DNA from: Thermoflexales bacterium
GTDB lineage: Bacteria; Chloroflexota; Anaerolineae; S140-20
Direction of reading: 5' to 3'
NCBI GenBank assembly: GCA_015484715.1
Contig: WFUY01000487.1
Coordinates: 1-6,824, forward strand
Length of the DNA: 6,824 nt
Positions 1-6,092 of the stretch are shown here, piece by piece (position 1 is the stretch's first letter; each line of letters begins with the position of its first letter). The notes beneath the pieces are model-generated. The model was not told the origin of the DNA. It did not search any database and worked only from the letters and a program-made list of their open reading frames with translations. Made by a program: the position numbers and the translations under genes.

Positions 1-5
1 CCCCC

Positions 6-31
6 GGTCGGCGGTCGGCCGTCGGCGGTCG
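6..31. repeat. Short GC-rich 7-mer tandem array
   Basis: About 3.5 head-to-tail copies of a 7-mer: GGTCGGC at 6-12, GGTCGGC at 13-19, CGTCGGC at 20-26, then a partial GGTCG. A shorter, less regular version (GGTCGGTCGTCGGCGGTCG) recurs at 80-98. The array is non-coding and starts at or before the window edge, so its true length is unknown. Its role is unknown; slippage-generated low-complexity DNA is the simplest reading. Confidence 0.7.
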
Positions 32-156
32 TATACCTGCCCCCTGCCCCTCAGTGCCTCGGCCCTCGGTGCCTCTCTTGGTCGGTCGTCGGCGGTCGTA
101 TACCTGCCCCGTGTCCCCTGCCCCTTGCCCCTCAGTGCCTCGGCCCTCGGTGCCTC
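21..156. repeat. Two imperfect direct copies of a C-rich intergenic repeat
   Basis: Copy 1 is 21-75 (55 bp) and copy 2 is 88-156 (69 bp). Both begin GTCGGCGGTCGTATACCTGC and end with the same block of CAGTGCCTCGGCCCTCGG followed by TGCCTC. Copy 2 differs by an inserted stretch of short CCCCTG/CCCCTT units in the middle (about 111-126), so the inner part looks like a variable-number CCCCTG tract. Each copy contains the palindrome GTATAC. A reading frame crosses the block, but its Pro/Ser-rich product looks like an artefact of the repeat. I infer intergenic repeat DNA; whether it is dispersed in the genome cannot be told from one window. Confidence 0.75.
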
Positions 157-253
157 CCTCGATCAGCGGTTGGGTGGAGCCCTCATCCGTTCAATCCGTT
201 CCCCAACCCGTTGACAGCTCGTCCGCTCCGGCCACGGCGAGAGACACGAAGGG

Positions 254-289
254 CACCAAGCCCGGCTGGCAGCCAGGGAGGCTTGTGGG
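254..289. other. Potential stem-loop in the spacer upstream of the kinase
   Basis: CCAAGCC (256-262) can pair with GGCTTG (280-285) plus a G beyond one bulged T, enclosing a small inner hairpin CTGG-CAG-CCAG (266-276). It lies upstream of the proposed promoter, so it would not be in the kinase leader. No known riboswitch or small RNA consensus is recognised. In GC-rich DNA such pairing can occur by chance. The remainder of 157-331 shows nothing else I can support. Confidence 0.2.
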
Positions 290-331
290 TAATCACCGGG
301 GCGCAGCTAGGTGGTGCAAACGAGCTTTCAG

Positions 332-340
332 TGGTATACT
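332..340 (+). promoter_or_regulatory. Probable extended -10 promoter for the kinase-regulator operon
   Basis: TGGTATACT fits the extended -10 pattern TGnTATAAT, with TATACT at 335-340. The hexamer 17 bp upstream (312-317, TGGTGC) is a poor -35 match, which agrees with use of an extended -10. Transcription would begin near 346-348, leaving a leader of about 60 nt before the ATG at 410. The octamer GGTATACT recurs before the secreted-protein gene at 3925-3932. Confidence 0.45.
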
Positions 341-409
341 TGAGACTATCATGCTCCTTCGCCCTTGCAGAACACACATCGAACGGTGGGTAGCCCCCCG
401 GGGAGCAGG

Positions 410-3358
410 ATGATGCACATCAAGCACGCTACCACACGTCTGATAGACCTCATCGCCAGACCCTCGCGCTCGGTCACCGACGAGGAGGAACGGCGGCACG
501 CGCGGCTGGTGGCGACTTTGCTGGCCGTCATGCTGCCGCTGTTCATCATCCCGGCCGCTCCGCGCATTCTATCGCCGCGCGAAAACATGCAGAGCATCAC
601 GCTCGCCTTCGTGCTCGTCGTGGCTTATCTGCTGAGCCGCACGCGCTATCACCGATGGGCGAGCGCACTGCTCCTGACAGCCTTCACCGTAGTACCCTTT
701 ACGAGTGCTGTACAGCGACCCGACGAATACCCCCCCCACCTCCTGGGGAACCTTCTGTTGTGGACTATTCCCACCTTGGTGCTTGGCGCCCTCTTGGAGC
801 GTTTGCGTGGCGCCATCGGGCTGTTCACGCTGAACATGCTTCTCGCCGCCTGGCTGGTCGCAGCGCGCGAAGATGTCGCGTGGAGGCATCTGGCCGTCTT
901 TAGCGGACAAGTGTTCGTCAGCGCCACCTTCCTGAGCATCAGCACTTTCCTATGGGAACGCGAGGAACGCACGGCCCGCCGACTCTCCAGAGCAGTCGAG
1001 CAAAGTGCGAACGCGGTGGTCATCACCGACCGGCAGGGCACCATCGAGTACGTCAACCCGGCATTCACACGGGTCAGCGGCTACACCGCCGAGGAGGCCA
1101 TTGGCCGCAATCCTCGCATCTTGAAGTCCAACCACCACCCGCCGGAGTTCTACCAGGAAATGTGGGATACCCTTCTGAGAGGGGAAACCTGGCACGGGGA
1201 GTTCCTCAACAAGCGCAAGAACGGCGAACTCTACTGGGAGGATGCCACCATCACTCCTATCCGTGACGCACGCGGTCGGACGACACACTATATCGCCATC
1301 AAAACGGAGGTCACCGCCCGCAAGCGTCTCGAGGCCGAGTTGGAAAAGCAACGCTATGAGCGTGAAGCCCTCTACCAGGCGGCGACCGCCCTTGCCTCCA
1401 CCCTTGACGTGGACGAGGTGCTGCAAACCATCGCCAAGCAGGTGGGCGAGACGCTAGATGCCACCAGTGCCTACATCAACATCTGGGACCCCAAGACGAA
1501 AAGCAGCAAGGTCGTGGTCGAGTACTACGGCCCGGAAGCCTGCGATGCGGAGCGCGTCTCCGATTTGGGAGCGGTCTTCGTCGAGGAAGACGAAGAGTTC
1601 ATCGCCCAACTGGAGCGCGGCGAAATCCTCTTGAACCATGTGGATGATCCGGATATCCCCCCCCAGGATCGTGCTCATATGAAACAATACGGCGCTAAAA
1701 GTGTCCTCTACATCCCCCTTCGGGTGCGCGGGCGTCTGGTCGCCTTTGCCGAGGTGTGGGAGAGCCGCCGTCGGCGGGAGTTCACCCCGGAGGAGATCGC
1801 CCTCGCCGGAGCCATCAGCCAGCAGGCCGGTATCGCCATCGAGCACGCTCGCTTCACCGAACAACTGCGCACCCAACGCGACTTCCTGGAGAACATCATC
1901 AACGCCATCGCTTCCCCGTTCTACGTCATCAACGCCGATGATTACTCCATCGAAATCGCCAATCAGGCGGCGCGCGAGATGGGCATCGAGCGGGCATCCA
2001 CCTGCTATGCCGTGACGCACAGGCGCGAGTTGCCCTGCACTGGCGACGAACACCCTTGCCCCCTCGTTCATGTGCGCGAGAGCCGCCAGGCGTATACCGT
2101 GGAGCATGTCCACTACCGCCCTGACGGCACACCCTATTACGTTGAAGTGCATGGATACCCCATTCTGGATCAGAACGGAAATGTGGTGCAGATGATCGAA
2201 TACACACTGGACATCACCGCCCGCCGCGCGGCTGAAGCCGAGTTGCGCAAACTGCACCGCGCCATCGAACACACCGCCAGCGGCGTCGTCATCACAGACC
2301 CGGAAGGGGTGATCGAATATGTCAACCCGGCCTTCACCCACATTACCGGCTACACCCCTGAAGAAGCCATCGGCCGGAATCCCCGCATCTTGAAATCGGG
2401 AAAACACTCCCGGGAATTCTATGCGGAGTTATGGAACACCATCAAGGGAGGCAAAATCTGGCGCGGTGAGATGGTCAACCGCCGCAAGAACGGCGAACTC
2501 TACTGGGAGATGCAGATCATCTCGCCGATCGTTGACGAGCGCGGCGAGATCACCCACTTCGTCGCCGTCAAGACCGACGTCACCGAACGCAAGAGGATGG
2601 AAGAACAACTGAAAGCGGCCCACGACCAAGCCCTGGAGGCCAACCGGTTGAAGACGCGCCTCCTGGCCAATGTTAGCCACGATATGCGTACCCCCCTGGG
2701 GGCCATCGTGGGCTACGCCGAGATGATGAGCAACGGCATCCTTGGCCCTCTGACCGATGAGCAGCGGCGTGTCACTTTGAACATTCTGGATAGCAGCCGT
2801 CAGTTGCTCGATTTCGTCAACGACCTGATCAACCAGGCCGAGTTGGAGACCGGCAAGATCGTCATCACACCCAGGCCCTTCACCCCTCAGGAACTGCTCG
2901 AAGCAGTCGGCACCCAGGTCGCCTTCGCCAGGCAAAAAGGGCTGACCGTCACGACCGAAATCGCTCCCGATCTGCCGGAAAAGCTCCTCGGTGATCCCTA
3001 CTGGCTGGCCCAGATCCTGCGCAACCTGGTCAGCAACGCCATCAAATTTACCGACCAGGGCAGCATCCACATCGCCCTCCTGCGCCCGGACGAACAGCAC
3101 TGGGCGATTCAAGTGCGCGACACCGGTCGCGGCATCGCACCGGAGGCCCAAGAGCGCATCTTCGAGCCGTTCCGCCAGGCCGATGAGACCCCCACACGCC
3201 GCGAACTCACCGGCTCCGGCTTGGGGCTATCCATCGTCGCCGGCCTCACCGAACTTATGCAAGGCGCAGTCAAGGTGGATAGCACCGTCGGAGAAGGCAG
3301 CACGTTCACCGTCACCTTTCCCCTCCGGGTACCCTCTCACGCAGGAGAAGGATCATGA
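410..3358 (+). CDS. Membrane sensor histidine kinase, 6TM-PAS-GAF-PAS-PAS-HisKA-HATPase
   Basis: Predicted inner-membrane sensor kinase of 982 aa that autophosphorylates on His and passes phosphate to a response regulator. I chose ATG 410 (or the adjacent ATG 413) because GGGAG at 401-405 precedes it; an in-frame TTG at 365 would add 15 residues but lacks a good ribosome site. Six hydrophobic segments lie at about 33-55, 60-76, 83-101, 111-129, 134-152 and 160-181, with no sizeable extracytoplasmic domain. Then follow PAS1 (191-303), GAF (320-482), PAS2 (489-605, with Cys532, Cys543 and Cys550), PAS3 (614-725), HisKA (748-816; H-box NVSHDMRTPL, His757) and HATPase_c (N-box NLVSNAIKFT with Asn876, G1 DTGRGIA at 904-910, F-box IFEPFRQAD at 917-925, G2 GSGLGLSI at 935-942). 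All catalytic boxes are intact. PAS1 and PAS3 look like an internal duplication. The signal is unknown; with so little outside the membrane, sensing is probably cytoplasmic or within the membrane. The gene overlaps the next gene by 4 nt. Confidence 0.93.
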   Translation: MMHIKHATTRLIDLIARPSRSVTDEEERRHARLVATLLAVMLPLFIIPAAPRILSPRENMQSITLAFVLVVAYLLSRTRYHRWASALLLTAFTVVPFTSAVQRPDEYPPHLLGNLLLWTIPTLVLGALLERLRGAIGLFTLNMLLAAWLVAAREDVAWRHLAVFSGQVFVSATFLSISTFLWEREERTARRLSRAVEQSANAVVITDRQGTIEYVNPAFTRVSGYTAEEAIGRNPRILKSNHHPPEFYQEMWDTLLRGETWHGEFLNKRKNGELYWEDATITPIRDARGRTTHYIAIKTEVTARKRLEAELEKQRYEREALYQAATALASTLDVDEVLQTIAKQVGETLDATSAYINIWDPKTKSSKVVVEYYGPEACDAERVSDLGAVFVEEDEEFIAQLERGEILLNHVDDPDIPPQDRAHMKQYGAKSVLYIPLRVRGRLVAFAEVWESRRRREFTPEEIALAGAISQQAGIAIEHARFTEQLRTQRDFLENIINAIASPFYVINADDYSIEIANQAAREMGIERASTCYAVTHRRELPCTGDEHPCPLVHVRESRQAYTVEHVHYRPDGTPYYVEVHGYPILDQNGNVVQMIEYTLDITARRAAEAELRKLHRAIEHTASGVVITDPEGVIEYVNPAFTHITGYTPEEAIGRNPRILKSGKHSREFYAELWNTIKGGKIWRGEMVNRRKNGELYWEMQIISPIVDERGEITHFVAVKTDVTERKRMEEQLKAAHDQALEANRLKTRLLANVSHDMRTPLGAIVGYAEMMSNGILGPLTDEQRRVTLNILDSSRQLLDFVNDLINQAELETGKIVITPRPFTPQELLEAVGTQVAFARQKGLTVTTEIAPDLPEKLLGDPYWLAQILRNLVSNAIKFTDQGSIHIALLRPDEQHWAIQVRDTGRGIAPEAQERIFEPFRQADETPTRRELTGSGLGLSIVAGLTELMQGAVKVDSTVGEGSTFTVTFPLRVPSHAGEGS
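3343..3347 (+). promoter_or_regulatory. Ribosome binding site of the response regulator, inside the kinase gene
   Basis: AGGAG, 7 nt before the ATG at 3355, lies within the last codons of the kinase. With the ATGA stop/start overlap (3355-3358) it supports translational coupling and fixes the regulator start. Confidence 0.75.
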
Positions 3359-3744
3359 ACGAGGCACCATCCTCCCCTCCTTTGGCTTTGATCATTGAGG
3401 ACGATCCTTACCAGAGCGACATCTTCGCCCGCGCGGTAGAGGTGGCCGGCTACCGCTCTGAGGTCCTCTCCAACGGACAGGAAGCGCTCGACCGCCTGGA
3501 GAGCGGGATCACCCCGGCGCTGGTGGTCCTGGACCTACACCTTCCCGGTACCGCCGGCGACGAGATTCTGCGCCATATCCGCTCCGACGAACGCCTGAAG
3601 GAGGTCCCCGTCATCCTGGCGACCGCCGACCCCCGTATGGCTGACCCTCTCTACGAGGAGAGCGATCTGGTCCTGCTTAAACCCATCAGTTTCAGTCAGT
3701 TGAGCGACCTGGCCTCGCGCCTGCGCAGTCGAGTGTCCAGATAG
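3355..3744 (+). CDS. Single-domain (CheY-like) response regulator
   Basis: The 129-aa protein is a receiver (REC) domain with no DNA-binding or enzymatic output domain. Visible REC landmarks are the acidic pair Asp16-Asp17 (IIEDD), the phospho-acceptor Asp60 in VVLDLHLPG, Thr90 in VILATADP, and Lys109 in LLKP. All are in the expected places, so it should be phosphorylatable and bind Mg2+. It starts in the stop codon of the kinase (ATGA), so the kinase is its likely phosphodonor. With no output domain it may act by protein-protein contact, relay phosphate onward, or act as a phosphate sink; the sequence does not decide among these. It is the last gene of the unit, followed by a hairpin at 3807-3841. 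Confidence 0.92.
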   Translation: MNEAPSSPPLALIIEDDPYQSDIFARAVEVAGYRSEVLSNGQEALDRLESGITPALVVLDLHLPGTAGDEILRHIRSDERLKEVPVILATADPRMADPLYEESDLVLLKPISFSQLSDLASRLRSRVSR

Positions 3745-3806
3745 GAGACCCCATCAAGGAGCGGCCCCGGCAGCCCCAGATAAGGGAGATACGGTGTCGA
3801 GCGCAC

Positions 3807-3841
3807 CAGACCTCCGAGGTCTCACAGACCCCGGAGGTCTG
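3807..3841 (+). terminator. Long near-perfect hairpin after the two-component operon
   Basis: The 16-nt arms CAGACCTCCGAGGTCT (3807-3822) and AGACCCCGGAGGTCTG (3826-3841) pair with one A-C mismatch (3817/3831) around a 3-nt loop CAC. It lies 62 bp after the regulator stop. Only a short TTT (3844-3846) follows, so it would be a weak intrinsic terminator. It could instead be a REP-like intergenic palindrome or an mRNA 3'-end stabiliser. The stem is seen directly; the role is inferred. Confidence 0.55.
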
Positions 3842-3891
3842 TGTTTAGGGGAGAACCGGTCAACGAGAATTGGGAACGAATCAACGGACCA

Positions 3892-3911
3892 CCACGCCCG
3901 AAGTGGCGTGG
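3892..3911. promoter_or_regulatory. Inverted repeat at the -35 region of the next promoter, possible operator
   Basis: CCACGCC (3892-3898) and GGCGTGG (3905-3911) form a perfect 7-bp inverted repeat with a 6-nt spacer, CGAAGT. It covers the place where a -35 element would lie for TATACT at 3927-3932, which would suit a dimeric regulator site. A hairpin terminator is the alternative, but no T-run follows directly (AAAGGGGTTTT). Confidence 0.35.
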
Positions 3912-3924
3912 AAAGGGGTTTTGG

Positions 3925-3932
3925 GGTATACT
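3925..3932 (+). promoter_or_regulatory. Probable -10 element for the secreted propeller gene
   Basis: GGTATACT contains the -10-like hexamer TATACT (3927-3932), 50 bp before the ATG at 3983. The hexamer 17 bp upstream (3904-3909, TGGCGT) is a weak -35 and overlaps an inverted repeat. The same octamer precedes the kinase at 333-340, which supports its use as a promoter element. Confidence 0.4.
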
Positions 3933-3969
3933 GGGAGTGTATTGGAGGAGGGGGCTGACTCTATGAAGT

Positions 3970-3976
3970 AAGGAGG
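3970..3976 (+). promoter_or_regulatory. Strong ribosome binding site of the secreted protein
   Basis: AAGGAGG is a full match to the anti-Shine-Dalgarno complement, 6 nt before ATG 3983. It selects that ATG over the in-frame TTG at 3980, which would be only 3 nt away. Confidence 0.8.
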
Positions 3977-3982
3977 ACATTG

Positions 3983-5809
3983 ATGGATCGTAGAGCAGCA
4001 TTTACCCGGCCTGACTGTCGGAAAGGGCCATTGTGGCCCAGCTTGTGGCGGGTTGGGAGCGGGAAGGCCCTAAGCGGGGTGCTCCTGGCCCTGGGGATGG
4101 TGGCGTTGGTCCTGCTGACCGCCCGCGCCGCTGGAGAGGGGGACCCAGAATGGTCTACCGACTCCCTCCTCGACTTCAGCAGTGGTACTATGGATGGCGT
4201 GGACGTCTGGAGCGATCCGGGGACGGTGCGGTTGGACCGAGCCTGGTACGCCAACGCACGGGTGAACGATGCCTCAAGTCAGGACAAATTTGACCCTCGG
4301 CTCTCCTTCGTCCTCACCAACACCGGAGGCACCACGACGACCATCTTCCTGATCGTGTGGGCGGATGAGCGTCACTCAGACCAGTATCCAGACATCTTCT
4401 TCTCTCAGAGCACCGACGGCGGTCAAAGCTGGTCGGCCGATGTCCAGATAGCTGACGATTGCTACCCCAGTAGCCCCCCCTATCCGAATTGCCCCAGCCT
4501 CCACACCCCGGACATCGCCGTACGCCTGACCGACCAGAGCTTCTGGGTGGTGTGGCATCAGGACCAGAGGGAGACGGGGACCGATCGGGGAGACATCTAC
4601 TACGCCGTCAGCCACGACAAAGGGGCCTCGTGGTCCTCCCCCGCCTCGGTCTACACCGGCACGGGGCGGCAGCTCCGTCCCCGCATCGTTTCCCACGGTC
4701 AATCGGGTTACCTCTACACCATCTGGGAGGATGAGCGGGACGATGCCGGCGACCTCTACATTAGCCGCTACAACCCGGACGTGGACACCGCCTGGAGTTC
4801 TCCGGTCAAGATCAACGACGACGGTACCGGCAATGAACAGAGGGAACCCGCCCTGGTCGTGGACGGCGAGGGGAATGCCTACGCCGTCTGGGAGGATACC
4901 CGCAACGATCCGGATGGGCAGATTTACTTCTCCCGTTGGATGAGCGGCACCACCTGGGGGACCTGGAGCACCAACACCCGGCTGAGCGATCCCTTGATGG
5001 ACTGGGGGCACGACCCCGACATCGTCGCCGGGCCGGGCGGCGTGCTCTTCGCAGCCTGGGTGGAGCGAGTGCCTACCGGACCTGCTTCCTCGACATATGA
5101 CTTCCAGGTCGTGGTGGCCCGGAGCGATGATGATGGGGGAACTTGGACCTCCTCGGTCGTGCACCGGCTCGACAAGGCGTCGGCATCCAATGCCTTTTAC
5201 GCCGCCCCTGCCATCGGCATAGGCCCCGCAGGAGTGGTCTACGTGGCCTGGCTACACAGCCCGGATTCCCAGGCCAGCACCTCCAACATCCTCTTCTCCC
5301 AGAGTCCTGACGGGGGCATCCACTGGACCCGGCCCCGTGTCCTCAGCTCGCCGGGAGGCACCGTGGATGTGGACACCTCCCCCACCCTGCTCTCCAACCT
5401 CCTCGCGAGTCCGGTTGCCGTCGCCTGGCAGGACTTTCGGGACGGGGCCAGCACCCAGATCTACGCCACCGGCTATCCGGCCGACCACTACCTCACCAGC
5501 GGAGAGTACAACCGCACCCTCGATGCCGGTGGTCCGGCAGCCTGGGGCAACATCACGTGGACGGCCACCATCACACCGGGCACCGACCTGGTGCTCGCCA
5601 CCCGCGTGATGACGGCCGTCGGCGCAGGATGGACAGCGTGGTACACGCACGCCGCTTCCGGTGAGGCCATCCCCCATCCCTCTGGCCGTTTCATCCAGTA
5701 CCGGGCTCGCTTCACCTCCGGCGGGAACGACACCCCGGTGCTGGACAAGGTCGTGATCTCCTACGAGCAATACCGCACCTACCTGCCCTTCGTGCTGAGG
5801 GAAAGCTAA
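3983..5809 (+). CDS. Secreted Asp-box (BNR-like) beta-propeller protein, function unknown
   Basis: The 608-aa protein has an N-terminal export signal: a basic stretch, a hydrophobic core at about 29-46, and a possible signal peptidase site after Ala49 (A-R-A). The N-region is long for a signal peptide, so a retained membrane anchor is possible. From about 125 to 498 it has roughly seven repeats of a Trp-x-Asp/Glu strand followed by an [DN]I[YFL]xS strand. Four carry clear Asp-boxes: SQSTDGGQSW (141-150), SHDKGASW (210-217), RSDDDGGTW (380-388) and SQSPDGGIHW (439-448). This matches sialidase-superfamily propellers, but I see no sialidase FRIP motif or catalytic Arg triad, so binding is likelier than hydrolysis. 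Residues 505-595 form a separate beta-rich domain, and the chain ends with YLPFVLRES. The gene appears monocistronic, with its own promoter and terminator. The ligand is unknown. Confidence 0.85.
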   Translation: MDRRAAFTRPDCRKGPLWPSLWRVGSGKALSGVLLALGMVALVLLTARAAGEGDPEWSTDSLLDFSSGTMDGVDVWSDPGTVRLDRAWYANARVNDASSQDKFDPRLSFVLTNTGGTTTTIFLIVWADERHSDQYPDIFFSQSTDGGQSWSADVQIADDCYPSSPPYPNCPSLHTPDIAVRLTDQSFWVVWHQDQRETGTDRGDIYYAVSHDKGASWSSPASVYTGTGRQLRPRIVSHGQSGYLYTIWEDERDDAGDLYISRYNPDVDTAWSSPVKINDDGTGNEQREPALVVDGEGNAYAVWEDTRNDPDGQIYFSRWMSGTTWGTWSTNTRLSDPLMDWGHDPDIVAGPGGVLFAAWVERVPTGPASSTYDFQVVVARSDDDGGTWTSSVVHRLDKASASNAFYAAPAIGIGPAGVVYVAWLHSPDSQASTSNILFSQSPDGGIHWTRPRVLSSPGGTVDVDTSPTLLSNLLASPVAVAWQDFRDGASTQIYATGYPADHYLTSGEYNRTLDAGGPAAWGNITWTATITPGTDLVLATRVMTAVGAGWTAWYTHAASGEAIPHPSGRFIQYRARFTSGGNDTPVLDKVVISYEQYRTYLPFVLRES

Positions 5810-5812
5810 ACG

Positions 5813-5851
5813 AGTGCCCGGCACCGAAAAGGTGCCGGGCACTGCCGTTTT
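5813..5851 (+). terminator. Rho-independent terminator of the propeller gene
   Basis: A perfect 13-bp stem, AGTGCCCGGCACC (5813-5825) with GGTGCCGGGCACT (5831-5843), encloses the loop GAAAA and is followed by GCCGTTTT. It begins 4 nt after the TAA stop at 5807-5809. On the minus strand the stem is followed by CGTTTAGCTTT, so it may also weakly stop transcription arriving from the aroQ side. Confidence 0.9.
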
Positions 5852-5875
5852 CCCCTGGGCACAACTCCGGCGCTA

Positions 5876-6024
5876 CGCCGCCAGGCGCCCCTTGTAGACG
5901 AGGACAGACCGGGAGGCCAACCAGGCTCTTGTCCAGCGCCACCTGCCTCTCCCCCAACTCCTCCACCCCGTAGAGAGCCCTCTTGAAGCAGGAGTAGCAG
6001 ACGCTGCAGGGCGCGGTGACCGCT
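5876..6024 (-). pseudogene. Possible frameshifted coding remnant, unrecognised
   Basis: On the minus strand, just after a TGA ending near 6025, one frame reads AVTAPCSVCYSCFKRALYGV and continues EELGERQVALDKSLVGLPV. Almost every third codon position in it is G or C, as in the real genes here. Near 5905 the frame needs a one-base shift to continue LVYKGRLAA and reach a TAG at about 5876-5878. There is no usable start codon. The closely spaced cysteines (CSVCYSC) might recall a metal-binding or redox segment, but I recognise no family. It may be the relic of a gene that once followed aroQ, or simply a chance open frame in GC-rich DNA. The rest of the spacer (6025-6096) shows only a small CCGTCC-CCAAT-GGACGG inverted repeat at 6039-6055. 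Confidence 0.2.
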
Positions 6025-6092
6025 CATCCCCCTCACGACCGTCCCCAATGGACGGAGGCCCCTAAGCGGACCGGGAGGATGTCAGCAGCAGG

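Noticed and set aside
1..156. CRISPR array
   Set aside because: The repeats are low-complexity, of unequal length and without unique spacers of constant size; no cas genes are present.
211..216. Perfect -35-like TTGACA
   Set aside because: No -10-like hexamer lies 16-19 bp downstream (234-239 is ACGGCG), and the better -10 at 335-340 is too far away.
254..334. Riboswitch-like leader (c-di-GMP or cobalamin type)
   Set aside because: Pairing is short and none of the conserved core sequences of those classes could be found; it also lies upstream of the likely transcription start.
54..413. Plus-strand open frame of 119 aa across the 5' repeats
   Set aside because: The Pro/Ser-rich translation is produced by the CCT/CCC repeat itself, has no ribosome site and overlaps the proposed promoter and the kinase start.
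1454..2407. Long minus-strand open frame (317 aa) opposite the kinase
   Set aside because: It is a shadow of the GC-rich kinase gene; the product has no recognisable domain, while the plus strand has full PAS and GAF motifs over the same bases. The same applies to the minus-strand frames at 950-1426 and 2429-3151.
3794..3958. GTG-initiated 54-aa frame with AAGGGAGAT upstream in the spacer after the regulator
   Set aside because: It would have to translate through both hairpins and the -10 element, is Gly/Arg-rich and resembles no family.
4376..5164. Minus-strand open frame (262 aa) opposite the propeller gene
   Set aside because: Antisense shadow rich in Gly, Val and Pro with no motif; the sense strand has a strong ribosome site, signal sequence and Asp-box repeats.
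5806..6048. Minus-strand 80-aa frame starting MSGHRALQRLLLL-like sequence in the convergent spacer
   Set aside because: It becomes Gly-rich low-complexity sequence and runs through the terminator hairpin; its codon third positions are less G/C-biased than the alternative frame listed as a possible remnant.
6039..6055. Small inverted repeat CCGTCC-CCAAT-GGACGG
   Set aside because: Only 6 bp of stem with no T-run or promoter nearby; it is too short to assign a role.
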